Counted from the stretch's first letter, positions 11,001 to 35,073 are shown. The stretch is 64,000 bases of DNA from Siphlonurus alternatus (GCA_949825025.1 OX463786.1:8481094-8545093); one strand, 5' to 3'. Made by a program: numbers and translations. Notes: generated from the sequence alone by a model not told the origin.

Positions 11001-13818
11001 GTAACTAACTGTACTGTAACTTATTGTAAGAGTAAGGGTAAACAAATAAAAATTGCATCTGAAATTCATTTTGAAACTTATTCTTCTTTGCAAAACATAA
11101 AATATAGCTTACAAATCTAACATAACAAAACTACAAGGTCATTATAAAACTAAAATTTTAAAAACAGGTTTTTGTGACAGTTATTGACATTATTTATTGG
11201 TGGCTAGATAGAAGATAGCAACAGACTTGCAAAATGACCTTGAGAATGAATCTCCACGTTAACAGAGCAGACCCAAAAATTTCAACACAGACTATGAGAA
11301 AAACAAAAAATTAAATAACTGTACTGTATTAGTTTCTTATTTAACATATTATTTCTGTACATATATGAGCCTTGGATAAAATTCTTTATTTATCCTATGA
11401 TTTTTTTACTCTACAGTTGACTTAGTACAGTAGATGATAATTCACTCTGAGATTGCCATCCATCAAGTTCAATGACTATATACTGGGAGGCCGCCACCAT
11501 TTCCTCAACCCAGTGACGTCACGACCTTGTCTTTTCAGCTCATTTGATTGGCTAGTTGCTGAGCCGCTGAGCCAAGGGCGCGTTATAGTTAGAGCATCCG
11601 AACTCTTCCGAAGGTCGACGAATATTATCGAATATCGAGGTTTCTCAATTCGACGTTCTAGGCCGTCCTCCAGTATATAGTCATTGCATCAAGTCGCCAT
11701 TGTCTTTGAATATTAGGGGGAAAAAAATTTAAGTAATTTAGATATTTAGCATTGAAGATAAGTATTGATTGTGCCGCAGCAGCAGCAGTCAGTAATAAAA
11801 ATCGTTTTCACACTAAAAAATTATTACTTAATAAAATTTAATAACTAAAACAACAGCTCAATTTGTGAGTGATTTTTTACTTCAACAACTAGTTTAACAG
11901 TAATTTCATTTCTATTTTTATGAAATATAAAGAAGCCATGGCTGCAGATGCACCCTGGCGGTGGTTTCTGGTACTCACGTAATCCTCTCAGCACGTCTCC
12001 CTCTGCGTCAGCCAGGGTCTTTCCTTGCTCAGCTGTGATGTTCTCCGCAAGCTCTTTCTGCAACAACGAGCAACGTCTCATTGAAACTTCTTGTAACCAA
12101 GGATTTGACCCGAGCATTTAGATTTTTATACATTTTCCAGTCGTATTAACTTTTCAACTGTAACTATCTAGCTCTCTCAGTGTAAAAATTCTTTTCTGAC
12201 GGAAGTTTATAATGCATTGTTCAATTTTCAAACAGCTCATCGGCTAGTCAAGGAAAGTTTTACGGGGTATAACGGTGCTTACAACAATATTTTAAGGATT
12301 TTTTTTTCTAAAATTAAAAACAATAAAAGTTTTGAAACCAAATTACAGTACCGGTACAGCTTTCAATTCTAACTCTTCGTTTAGACTTAATTGCAAGTTC
12401 CTGCTGGGTTAAAATAATTATACTGACAGTCATATTTATTTAGGTTTTTTTCGGAACTGTTCAGGATTACAAAGGAAGTGTGATTGGTTCCTTTCAGTCA
12501 GTGATGCCCTTTGCTACAAACTGGCTACCAATGGCCGAGGGCGTAACAAACACAAAAATGTGAGGCGCAGTGTACAGTAATCATCCTGTCTCACCATGTT
12601 TCTCCTGATGATGTCCTGGTACTTGAACATAATCTGCTGGCGACTTAGGACCGAGGTTTTGGACCACGTCTTGTAAGCGTCCTTGGCAGCATCAACAGCT
12701 GACTTCATCTCGTCCTGAGTTGACTTGGGCACTCTGGTGATCACCTGGTAATACGAAATTTGAGTTAACAGTGTCCAAATTAAGAGTTGAAAGGTGGCTG
12801 CATGGCTAAAGCTTTAATCCAGTCAAAGTAAGTTTTGTGTTAAAACTTGCTATGTATAGGATGATTACAGGTAAAGAGTAAGTTTAATTTTCTTTCTCTT
12901 GATCTGTTGCTTTTTCTAAAAGAAATCAGAGGTTCAGTTCGAAAAATATGTGTTATATAAATATTTATTATGCTAAAGGCAGAGAGGGATCCAGTAAGCC
13001 AGTACGCACTATGCAGTGCGACGGTACGACTAAGAAAAAAAAAACACAAAATTTAACATTGCAGGTGTGTAAGAATGATACCGGTATCACAGCGCACTGA
13101 AAGTTTTCATCACTGCTGAAATTTCCTATAAAATATGGCATTTCACATATTTTAGTTTGAGGTTTTATACTGTCTTTAATCAGTGAAAATTTATGCAGTA
13201 TGTAATTCAGCTTAATTTAAGTGCCAGAGGAGACAGCTAGTGCCTATAATAGCTCCTGCAATGCTCCGATACTTTCATGATTCATGCCATATATTCTAGA
13301 CTCGGAAAACACTTCATTAACTATTAGTACCCACCTCATTTGTAGCTGGGTTGTGTAGATCTATCCATTCCTTCGTTTTTGAGTCGAGAAACTGTCCATT
13401 GATGAATAATTTTGTTGTTGGGGCAGAACTACTGTGGCGAATGCCAGGCAGAGTCCCCTAAAAATGTACAGAATATGGTAAAATTGTGTGAGAAATTGTA
13501 TTAAATATAGAAAATTTAATTTTAAGTAGCTAAATAATTATTAATTGCAATAAGTAGCATTCAATTACACCAGTAACATGCTTATTAATGAATCAATTAA
13601 TATTTCTATGGTGAACAATCCTCATTGTGACCTTGAGTATATTTGTGCTTAAAACGCTGCGAATATAACAAATTTACTTAAAAAATAACATTCAATTCTT
13701 AGAACATAAATTCATAAAGCGTTTTACATGCAGTTACTTGAATGACAGGGGGTTTAAATCACATAATTTGTAAAAATCTTACCGAGAATTTCAATACTCT
13801 TACAAGACCGGACGCCAT
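3525..13818 (-). CDS. ALDH6A1: Methylmalonate-semialdehyde dehydrogenase (acylating), mitochondrial; complete 11-exon gene
   Basis: The enzyme oxidises methylmalonate and malonate semialdehydes to propionyl-CoA and acetyl-CoA with NAD+ and CoA in the mitochondrial matrix, in valine and thymine/uracil catabolism. Coding exons, in transcript order: 13457-13335 follows 13818-13783, then 12744-12595, 12057-11979, 10606-10452, 9723-9511, 7926-7680, 6934-6753, 5282-5103, 4578-4480 and 3626-3525. All introns are GT-AG, phases agree, and the 1566 nt encode 521 residues (human about 535). Motifs seen: [14 protein letters not shown] (exon 5), KPSER, SFVGS (exon 6), [21 protein letters not shown] with the nucleophile Cys304 (exon 7), and KEEIFGPVL (exon 9). 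Asn270 (SNMGAK) replaces the general-base Glu of hydrolytic ALDHs, as expected for the CoA-acylating family. The N-terminus is basic and Ser-rich with no early acidic residue, fitting a mitochondrial presequence. Introns hold many foldback elements. Confidence 0.96.
3889..3925 (+). repeat. Poly(A) and (GAT)n
   Basis: An A run followed by five to six GAT units in the last ALDH6A1 intron. Confidence 0.85.
4121..4350. mobile_element. Foldback element related to 731-1096
   Basis: Arms share CAGCAAGGCCTTAC, GTCACAG, GGTTCACTCGAAA with the 731 element, and the inverted repeat is centred near 4247. The outer left flank is the reverse complement of 1066-1096. The arms have a few mismatches. It lies in the last ALDH6A1 intron. 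Confidence 0.8.
4480..4578 (-). CDS. ALDH6A1: ALDH6A1 exon 10
   Basis: Residues 456-488, phase 0 to 0: [20 protein letters not shown] then [13 protein letters not shown], the conserved C-terminal catalytic-domain loop. Confidence 0.96.
4802..4986. mobile_element. Foldback element
   Basis: AATCCTTC.GTGTGTAGTATGTTG with GGTCACTTA and AGTGTTCGTGCAC is mirrored on the right, symmetric around 4894. The loop holds CCTGAGGAAGAGAGCGG ... CTCAAAACG. ALDH6A1 intron 9. Confidence 0.8.
5103..5282 (-). CDS. ALDH6A1: ALDH6A1 exon 9
   Basis: Residues 396-455, phase 0 to 0: [47 protein letters not shown]. The EEIFGPVL glutamate (about residue 404) is the conserved NAD-ribose ligand. Confidence 0.97.
5994..6600. 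mobile_element. Diverged family A/B-related element
   Basis: It carries degenerate arm motifs (AAATTATTCTGCTCTGATTT; CATAATTTTGAACCCTCTAT) around 5994-6310. From 6397 it carries the TCTTTCACCATACGTCA segment found inside the long copy at 33473-34371. ALDH6A1 intron 8; boundaries are approximate. Confidence 0.5.
6753..6934 (-). CDS. ALDH6A1: ALDH6A1 exon 8
   Basis: Residues 335-395: [48 protein letters not shown]. It starts phase 1 and ends phase 0 at GTAAGA. The DLGP(V/L)I(S/T)PQ(S/A)KER segment is typical of ALDH6. Confidence 0.96.
7290..7614 (-). mobile_element. tRNA-derived SINE
   Basis: On the minus strand the head reads GCTCCGTAGTGTAGTGGTTA (box A-like) and GGTTCAATTCCCGAAC (box B), followed by an unrelated body. 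It sits 66 bp beyond the exon 7 donor in ALDH6A1 intron 7. It has no full tRNA fold. Confidence 0.78.
7680..7926 (-). CDS. ALDH6A1: ALDH6A1 exon 7 (catalytic cysteine)
   Basis: Residues 253-334 plus one base. It carries [15 protein letters not shown] (Asn in the oxyanion region, no general-base Glu) and [20 protein letters not shown], whose Cys304 is the acyl-thioester nucleophile. It ends phase 1 (GCT G|GTGAGT). Confidence 0.97.
7983..8069 (-). repeat. (TTTA)n microsatellite (sense of ALDH6A1)
   Basis: About 22 uninterrupted AAAT units on the plus strand, so TTTA in the transcript. It lies 57 bp upstream of the exon 7 acceptor. Degenerate AAAT-rich sequence also occurs around 7052-7170. Confidence 0.97.
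9066..9483. mobile_element. 418-bp foldback element with a GC-rich core
   Basis: TTAAAGG(T/G)(G/A)TACCAAAGTG ends and about 170-bp near-perfect arms. The inner arms are strikingly GC-rich (GCGCGCCCGCAGC.GCC) around a short spacer at 9263-9285. ALDH6A1 intron 6; it ends 27 bp from the exon 6 donor. Confidence 0.88.
9511..9723 (-). CDS. ALDH6A1: ALDH6A1 exon 6
   Basis: Residues 182-252, phase 0 to 0: [53 protein letters not shown]. It holds the Lys-Pro-Ser-Glu cofactor-binding motif and the family's hallmark [10 protein letters not shown]. Its donor lies 27 bp from a 418-bp foldback element. Confidence 0.97.
9780..10190 (-). pseudogene. 5'-truncated non-LTR retrotransposon (LINE) remnant
   Basis: On the minus strand, 10183-9956 is an open frame of about 75 codons ending in [23 protein letters not shown] then [23 protein letters not shown]-...-L-..-H-L....Y-..N-LP..I(K/R) pattern is typical of the C-terminus of jockey/RTE-like ORF2 proteins, downstream of the reverse-transcriptase domain. 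It is followed by an AT-rich 3' UTR-like tail. It lies just upstream of ALDH6A1 exon 6, in the same orientation as the gene. The catalytic domains are absent. Confidence 0.7.
10452..10606 (-). CDS. ALDH6A1: ALDH6A1 exon 5 (NAD-binding PFNFP motif)
   Basis: The codon split with exon 4 gives Gln130. The exon encodes residues 130-181 with [24 protein letters not shown] and [14 protein letters not shown], and ends phase 0. The PFNFP loop contacts NAD+ in the family. Confidence 0.96.
10720..10883. mobile_element. TIR element, family D (CAGTAAAAACTTG ends)
   Basis: Starts TACAGTAAAAACTTGTTATT and ends with its inverse (AATAACACGTTTTTACTA). Interior GTTTATCTTATAT and ATCGAGTTTTTACC are shared with the other copies. 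ALDH6A1 intron 4. TA-flanked Tc1/mariner-like ends are an inference. Confidence 0.75.
11455..11702. mobile_element. TIR element with an internal CRE
   Basis: CAATGACTATATACTGG.AGG.CGGCC is inverted between 11470-11494 and 11659-11688, with outer TTGCCATCCATCAAG / TGCATCAAGTCGCCA. The interior is GC-rich and carries TGACGTCA at 11514-11521. ALDH6A1 intron 4. Confidence 0.75.
11979..12057 (-). CDS. ALDH6A1: ALDH6A1 exon 4
   Basis: Codons 104-129 plus one base; it ends phase 1 at GTGAGTAC. It encodes [20 protein letters not shown], the conserved E.GKTL.DA.GD segment before the NAD-binding domain. The open frame beyond the donor (EYQKPP...) is intron read-through. Confidence 0.93.
12595..12744 (-). 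CDS. ALDH6A1: ALDH6A1 exon 3
   Basis: Codons 54-103, phase 0 to 0. It contains [16 protein letters not shown] and [16 protein letters not shown], the ALDH N-terminal helical segment (compare VP.ST..EM..AV in ALDH6 proteins). Confidence 0.94.
13335..13457 (-). CDS. ALDH6A1: ALDH6A1 exon 2
   Basis: Codons 13-53, phase 0 to 0. It encodes the end of the presequence ([12 protein letters not shown]) and the start of the mature enzyme ([25 protein letters not shown]). Third positions are AT-rich compared with later exons. Confidence 0.93.
13783..13818 (-). CDS. ALDH6A1: ALDH6A1 exon 1 (start codon, presequence)
   Basis: Codons 1-12 ([12 protein letters not shown]), ending phase 0 at a GTAAG donor. 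The ATG is the only start that joins in frame to exon 2. The peptide is short, basic and hydrophobic, as in a mitochondrial targeting signal. Confidence 0.88.
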
Positions 13819-14525
13819 TTTAAACCAAGTGACTGATTTATTTATGCTCAATGCCAAAAGTTGACCCTGAAGTTATTATAATGAACTTTGGACTATAGTA
13901 AACAACGCGTGTACAAGATAAGGATGCGTTTTATAATTTTTCACAAAATAAAAATTCTTATAAGTAAATTTTAACACATTATTTGCAGATTTTTGGGCAT
14001 TGAAATATGATACGAAATGGAAAGTGATCATAATTTTGAATATTTTTATTGGTTTTAAGTTGTATATTTTGTTAAAATTACAGAAAAACTAAAGAAATTG
14101 TCATTTTTAATGTAATGGAGCTTTTCATAGTAAAAATTGAGCTAAATAATTTCACTTTCAAAGTATTTTTAAGTTGCGTAGTATTTTTAAACTATTTTTA
14201 AATATCGCGGTTTTTGAAAATGATTGCGCAATGCGTTACGACTTTTATTGACGTCAATGACGTCACAATCGAAGTGTCATGTCAGCTGATAACAAGATGA
14301 AAATTTTATAATTTTGTTTTTTCGTATTTCTGTTAATATTAAGAATGTGTGAACTTATTAATGGATGATTAAGCCTAACTATATACCCAATTGTCTGAAA
14401 TGGCAAAAATTATAACTTTATATAGCTAATTATATGTTAAAAATAAGAGTTGAAAAGTGACTTGAATTTTCATCATGCCATGAACATTGTTTGTATTTCA
14501 AGATTTTATCATCTAGAAGCAAGAA
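13819..14525. promoter_or_regulatory. Shared divergent promoter of ALDH6A1 and CCDC186
   Basis: Only 707 bp separate the two start codons, which point away from each other. Within it are a perfect 10-bp C/EBP palindrome ATTGCGCAAT (14223-14232) and two full CRE octamers TGACGTCA (14249-14256 and 14258-14265). I see no convincing TATA box for either side. No foldback element of the families found elsewhere lies in this interval. Transcription start sites cannot be placed from sequence. Confidence 0.7.
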
Positions 14526-28037
<13,512 letters not shown>

Positions 28038-28464
28038 TAGACGATCATTTCTCCAGAAAATTTACCTGTGTGCTACTAATTAAAGAATATAATATATCAA
28101 TACTGTAATTATTATAATAATGATAAATCAAAGTACATTCCTATATATGTAACTATTATGTTTATTGTCCTTTTTTTATTTCTAATTGTATTTAATTTAT
28201 TATGTTAATTTATGAATCTCGTACAATATATCATTTATGGGTACTTATATTATAATATATTATAAATGTATTATTAATTTAAATGTAATATTTTTCTGTG
28301 TCTTATAATGTATATGATATATATGTGATGACTTAATTATTATTAATATTGTTGGAAAATATATAAATATAACTATTATTTATCCTATTTACACTGTTTT
28401 TATTATTATTACAACCAAACCTGCATGTTAATTTTATGTAATAGTATCAACAACAACAAATAAA
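28038..28464 (+). promoter_or_regulatory. CCDC186 3' UTR and polyadenylation signals
   Basis: AT-rich sequence after the stop. ATTAAA lies at 28079-28084 and a canonical AATAAA at 28459-28464; either could end the transcript. Confidence 0.5.
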
Positions 28465-28665
28465 ATGAAGTATAGTCTAGTAGGCTTTAAGGAACATAAA
28501 TTATTTAATTTCCTGGATTGCAATAATTAGGAATTTTTTTATTATTTATTTATTATTCATTCTTTCAGTTACTTATTTTCTAATTTTGAAAGGGAAATAG
28601 AAATGGAAAAAAAAAAGCACAAAACAAACAGCATTATTGAGATTTACAGTGAAGTTACAAGCTAG

Positions 28666-28696
<31 letters not shown>

Positions 28697-29074
28697 GAAA
28701 TGTTTTTGCTTTTAAATTTTCATGTTCTATATTATATTTTTGAAAATAACTGCTGAATTAGCAAAAAAAAATAATAATAAATCAACAAATTTGGCTATAG
28801 TTGTGACGGTAACTAATTTTTGTACTTACGTTAGTTTCGATGAGGGAATTCTGGAAACCTGGGTAGGAATGCAAAAAATAATTATTTTGTTCACGTACTA
28901 TATCAACTTTATTTATGCAGTACTATATATTATTATTTATTATTTTACATAAAAAAACTGCTAGAATAAAATTAATTTACAGTTTATTAATTTACAATTT
29001 TGTTAGATTTTCTACACATTTTGCACCATGTTAATTATTAATTGGCATAATCGTAAAAAAAAAAAAATACATTA

Positions 29075-29148
29075 TCCCTACCCATTACCCCGCCGCGAGC
29101 TGTAAGCTCTTAGGGGTGTATCCTCATGCAAAAAAAAAAAAAAAAAAA
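29075..29148 (+). mobile_element. SINE 3' tail fragment
   Basis: CCCCGCCGCGAGCTGTAAGC then TCTTAGGGGTGTATCCT and poly(A) match the 3' end of the 61266-61657 SINE. Confidence 0.75.
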
Positions 29149-30694
29149 ATCCCTTATTTTTAATGTTCACCTTTTATCGCTCCATTCTTTTTGATACAGA
29201 CTGTACGTATCACGTAGTACACAACATTCTCATATCCTCAATGCCTAAGGTCAACATTGTTCAATACTTCATCCCAGGTCAAGAGTACCTAGTTTCATAA
29301 ATAGTTTCCTTAAAACCCCAAGCTATTTCACTCAATTTGGTTCCTCAAAAGTTTGGAGGTAGTACATTTCCACGTAGTCTTTTGGCACCGAATTAGCGAC
29401 GAGGTTTGATGCGTGTCGCGCGGTACCGAGCTGTCTAATACATCGCAGTTTAATTGCCAGCTGATACGTAAGTGTAATTAATTAAACGTTTGATCATTAA
29501 CATTGAAGAATATTGCCTCTGTGTGTATGTAACTTCATCAATTTATATTTGAGAGCTTAATTGGGGTGGTATAAAAGGAGGAGAGAAAGATGCACTTTAT
29601 ATATAGTTTAAATAATATATTATACGCATATTATGGAGAGAGTTAATTTTTAATGATTGGACGCGATTCATACAACTTACATGGAAAAATATGCATTTTT
29701 AGATAAATTTAATTTATTTATAAACTGTAGGCTGCAAACTGATGCGTATGGTTAGAATTGAGTAAAATAAAATTATAGAAAAAAATATGTAGCATTTTTT
29801 TTTCTCTGGTATAATTTATATTGAATTAATATTTTTTACAGTTAATATTTTTACTCTAGATCGTATTAATTATGTTGTAATACATTGGCATAAAAATATT
29901 AAATTGTAACAAATAAATAAGGGGAGTTTTAGAGAGCAAATTTAACATTGAACTGCACTCCGCATTAACAAAACTTAAATTTTAAAAATTTTCACCATTT
30001 TTTTAAATCGACATATTATTTTGGAATTACGAATACATATATAATTATTATTAATCTTTCTATTGTAAAAGTGCATGATTTTTCAATGAATAAAATAAAA
30101 GTAATAAAATGTATTGTAATTAACCTTTTGAAAAATGATATATTTATGGTTTGTCAGTTATTTTACTTTTTATAATTAAATATGTATTGTTTTTATACTG
30201 TATATATAATCAAAAGTTCTAAATTAACTATTATAAAATACACAAATTTAAAATATTCGTTAATTTTTTGCTCAAATTTCTGTTATAACTAAACATTAAA
30301 CAAACTAATATTAAATATCAGTATTCTAAAATTAATTTAATGGTAAAAGACATAACTGTTAGAAAATCGTAAAAACGAGAGGCCATGCACACTGTTTAAA
30401 TTTAGTTAGCATAAACATTTGTTTATCAATATATGAGCTGGGTTTGTTTTGAGCTAAAAATACGAAATCTATTATTATTAAAAGGGAGAGACGTGTTTGT
30501 AATAAAATCAGGAAATATGGTGCACAACACGTGGCCTTGTTGTATAAAACTGGCAAACATTACGTGAACACTTGGGATCTGGGCAGCTCCTAGAATAATC
30601 AAGCTCGTCTCATCAAAAAACTTCCTTAAGCTTTAATATCAGTGGTCTGGTAAGAAAAATAGACGTAGTAGATGGTGAACTATAAAATCGTAGC

Positions 30695-31090
30695 GGGAGG
30701 TGTGGCGCAGTGCGCTTGACCGGGTCTCGTCAGCTCACCGAAGTCAAGCAACGCCGCGCGTGGTTATTAGTTGGATGGGTGACCATTTTCAACAAAAAAC
30801 ATGTTTCCCACCCAGGGGTAAAACGTTGCGCTTTTCCACTATGTGGTTCCCCTGGCTTTGGACCATTGCACTTCCGGTTCATTGACAAAAGCTGTAGCGT
30901 CCATCCTGGCTGAGGTTACCACGTTTCCCTCAGCCGCAGGCAAATGCCGGGATGGATTTGCAAGGCCGTGGCCGCCCCCGTTCCAGAAGAGCCCGCGAAA
31001 CGCTTAAGTTAGGGTTTCGGAAGGTTCGGGGTTTCAAGTAGTATGTAATTAGTAAATAGAAGTACCCAATAGGGTTTAATTAAAAATAAA
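30695..31090 (+). mobile_element. 5S rRNA-derived SINE (SINE3-like), complete, with target duplication
   Basis: The head has a 5S-like internal promoter (CACCGAAGTCAAGCAACG; TTGGATGGGTGACC), then a conserved body and an A-rich tail. A 13-bp direct repeat ATAAAATCGTAGC flanks it (30682-30694 and 31091-31103), as expected for LINE-mediated insertion. The 5' half of 5S rRNA is absent, so it is not a functional 5S gene. Short frames inside are non-coding. Confidence 0.88.
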
Positions 31091-32891
31091 ATAAAATCGT
31101 AGCAAACTTTTACTTATCATGAAAGTAACTTTCGTAAAAATATTTTTTAGAGAAAATCAGTGAAGTTTTCGAGAATCAGTGAGTTTAGCATTGAAGATTA
31201 GCATTGTTTTAAATGGGACGTATTGTTGTGTCTTTTACTCAAACCATTGCAGTGTCCTTTTAACACGAAAAAATTAATGCTCAAAATCTACACTGATTTT
31301 GTTTTTTGTTTTTACATCAGTCCTCAATTTTATTGACTAAAATTATTAATTATTTGCAGTTTACCATATTACCATGTATAATTAATTCTTAAAAATAATA
31401 TTTTACTTATTTTCCAATTAATAATTAATTTATATTTCAATAATTTTTATGTATTTTATTACACTTTGTACTGTGTACAAATAAATTAAACAATATAAAA
31501 ATTGTTATTTTACCAATTTGTGATTGGGACGCATAATAACTAATAATTAATATATGATTTTTTGAAGACCATTTGGATCCTCCTAAAATATTTTCATTCG
31601 AAAAATATTCAAGGTTTTATCCAAAAATTACCAGGATTGTCTGTACGAGCAAATTTATCAATTGCCTGATTTATTAAGCGATGTGTTAAGTAATTGAAAT
31701 AAAAATATTTAAGTGAAAATCCTTTCCTTATTAAAAATAAAACTGATACAAAAAAGTGCTATTAGTTATAAGCACGCTCGCTCGTGATGCTCTCATACTA
31801 AAGTTTGTACTGTACATATGGATGTTACGCACGTACGCAGCAGAAATGAGTTCGTGAAATATTGAACACTTCTGGTCATTCAACTCGGTTAGTATTATTA
31901 GTGGCGGGGAGTTCATTTTCCAGACATGTTACACGAACGTTCTGAATGATGTTCCAATATCATAATAAATATTTACATTTATTTATAAAGTACATATTTT
32001 TATAAAACGTCTTTCAATAGGAGGAATTATAAAGGGAGTTTTGTTTTATACAGTTAATAATAAATGTTCATAAATAATTTTTTATTTGGTAATATTCTCT
32101 TCAATTTTTTAAATTGATTAAATTTTAAATTGTCCTATTTTTCATTAAATTGTAATTTAAATGACTAATTTAATTTAAATGACCTACTAAAAATATTGAA
32201 GTATTTTATCAGGGAGCAACATAATCTGTTCCCTGATTTTATTTAGCATATTGGTTCTACTTTTTTATGTGCTTTCTATATTGATCACCGATTATTAAGA
32301 ATTCAAGATGGGTGCTAGACATGGTGAAGAATTCGCTAACGAACGTTTTTTAGGCTGTTTTATAAAATTTATATAAAATTAATAAATATATTTTTACAAA
32401 TTACACTGCTTAATTGAAATATAAATAAATATTAATTTTTTTGCTATATTTTATTTCTGTGATGCATTTTTACAAAAACATTTTTTTTTTTTGCAGTTAA
32501 AGTCATGACATTTTAATTTTATCATAGCATCATAACTTTACCTTATAGAATATAAATATAAATTAATAATAATATTATCACGTGAAATATATTTTAGTCA
32601 CATCCAGTTAAGTACAGGTACGCAATATTATTGTAACCAACGTCAATATAGACACCTTTAATATAATATTCTAAGCTTTGAAGTACCTAGAATCTAGTCT
32701 GAGTGTAACGTTGTTCAATGTAAACGAAGCCTACAGTAGTTGACATTTAGTTAGATGAAAGTTTGGGGGATGTGTAGGAGATGTTGGCACGATTTCTTGG
32801 GGAATCCACACATCCACACTGACACTTCTGGTGCTACTGTTCAAGGTACATTCAAAAAGTAGGTGAGACAAAGGTACATTTTAAGAACAGT

Positions 32892-33199
32892 GGAGTACCG
32901 ACCTCATTTTTTTTTATTGCAGAAATGGATAGAGGGTGCAAAGTTATGCTACCCTGATATTTTTCAGATTTTTAGAGCCCGGGAACTATTTTTAAAAAAT
33001 TATTGAAAATCCTTTTTGTGACGTCGCGTTGCGGCAAGTGTCCTATTTTTTTTCTTAAGGAGCAGCGTCTCGTGACGTAACAAAAAGAACTTTAAATAAT
33101 TTTTTAAAAATAGTGCCCGGGCTCTAAAAAAAAATCAGGGTAGCATAACTTTGCACCCTCTATCCATTTCTGCAATAAAAAAATTGAGGTCGATACTCC
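32892..33199. mobile_element. Palindromic MITE, family A (copy 3)
   Basis: Ends GGAGTACCGACCTCA ... TGAGGTCGATACTCC. Arms match the other family A copies; a small deletion removes part of the right arm. Intergenic. Confidence 0.88.
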
Positions 33200-33472
33200 G
33201 TTCATTTTTTTATTCATCCTAATTTTACATTAAAATTATAATATTTAATATTTAGAAAGTTACAATTGAAAAAAATGTATAGTTAGAACAAATATACGTA
33301 CATTTATTAAAGAAATACAGTGAACAGCTTTGTTTAATTGGTGTCAAAAAAGGATATTACCATTCACATTAGGCGTTTAGTAAACCGAAAAAAAATCTTT
33401 TCCTTTGTATGGATATATATGAAGTTACAAAATACCTAAATTTTCATTCAGTTGAGTTATATATCATAAACC

Positions 33473-34371
33473 AATGGACAACATACATGAAAAAAATTTA
33501 TTGCAGAAATGAATAGAAGGTACCAAATTATGCTACTCTGAATTTTTTCAGATTTTTTTGAGACCCGGAACTATTTATAAATAATTATTGAAAGACCTGT
33601 GATTTCAGTTGGCACCCCTGCAGCATTAACGGGTCTTTCACCATACGTCACAAAAACATGACGTCACGTGAATGTAGGCAAAAAGCACCTATTTAACATG
33701 GTAGTAGCATACCAAAAACTATTTATTTTCTGCGATATGACGATTGTGATACCTTTGACAATTATTTTATTTGATAGATTGAAATGTCAAGTAAATGGAA
33801 AAAAATGCAATATTTGCCAATGATATCTGTGAAAAATACAATAAATCATTAAATAAAATGTAAATCGACTCCAAATTTCACGTCAATAATGACCATTTTA
33901 CGACACTTATGCACTGATATTGACCCTAACATTCTGAAAAAAAATCAGCCAATCACCGACCATTGCTTTCCCCGCGGACTTTTGAATACGAGGGGGAAAC
34001 GGCACAACAAAGAATAATGATAAAGAAACTAGGTAAAATAAAAAAAATATATTTGTTCAAGTTATGTATATTCATTTCTTACGTATAAATTATTGTTAAA
34101 AAAAATTAAAAATATGTTAAATTAGGAGCAATAAATCAAGTGATTCCAGTTCCCCCTAAGTACCTACTGATGAATGTAAACAACAACAAAGCCAAGCAAA
34201 CACCGTATAGACTGGACGCCTATTGACGCCTCCAGGGGGCGTGGCCGCACTTTCAATAATTATTTAAAAATAGTTCTGGGTCTCAAAAAAATCTGAAAAA
34301 ATTCAGAGTAGCATAATTTGGTACCCTCTATTCATTTCTGCAATAAAAAATTTTCATGTATGTTGTCCATT
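33473..34371. mobile_element. MITE family B-related long copy with unique internal sequence
   Basis: Ends AATGGACAACATACATG ... CATGTATGTTGTCCATT with family B arms, but about 600 bp of non-palindromic sequence separates them. It has no long ORF. A segment with TCTTTCACCATACGTCA is shared with 6397-6440. Confidence 0.75.
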
Positions 34372-35073
34372 GTTATTATACATCCAATGTTATGAATGTA
34401 AATCACCATTCATCCTCTTATATTCCATTGAACATTTTCTACTTGTCTGCATATATATGGTGACTTTACCTTGCACTGTTTAGGGGTGTACGTTGCCACG
34501 CTGCAGCTAGTCTATTACCTTTACCCACCTTGGTCTATTAGAGTCGTGGTGGAGAGCTTGAACCTTCCTACCTCCACCAAAATTGCAAATTAGCATCTCC
34601 TTATATTTTGACAAAGATGATATAAATCATCCTTGATCTTGGCGCCGCATCGCCAGCAAATGAGGCAGGAGTTCGCACTGTCCGGTCCGAGAGTTACTTA
34701 AAAAAAAGACGTAACTTTATTTTTAATTTAAAAGAATATCAAAATTTGTTTTTAATACTAAATTAACAATTAGGATAATGTAATGAGCAAATTTTACCAA
34801 ATGTGCATTTTAAAGATCTTTTCAGATATCGAGAAAGATTTACAAAAATTTTGGATGAGGTTATTAAATAAACATCACGTCTTGTTAAGAGATCAAAAGA
34901 TAATGAAATCAAAATTTCCAAATACATGAAGAGGGGAGGGTCATTGGCAGTATAAACCCCAACTTTCTAGCTCTTCAGAAGTGTACCTCAAATGCTCTAT
35001 AATATTCCGCAACGTGACTGAATCGGAGTGTGTTCAATCGCTTCATCAGTTCTTTTAATGGCATGGTACTTAT

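Noticed and set aside
30720..30790. 5S rRNA gene
   Set aside because: Only the internal-promoter half of 5S is present, fused to a SINE body with an A-rich tail and target duplication.
30700..30913. Protein-coding frames within the SINE (also 61393-61622)
   Set aside because: They lie wholly within a non-coding retroelement and differ between copies.
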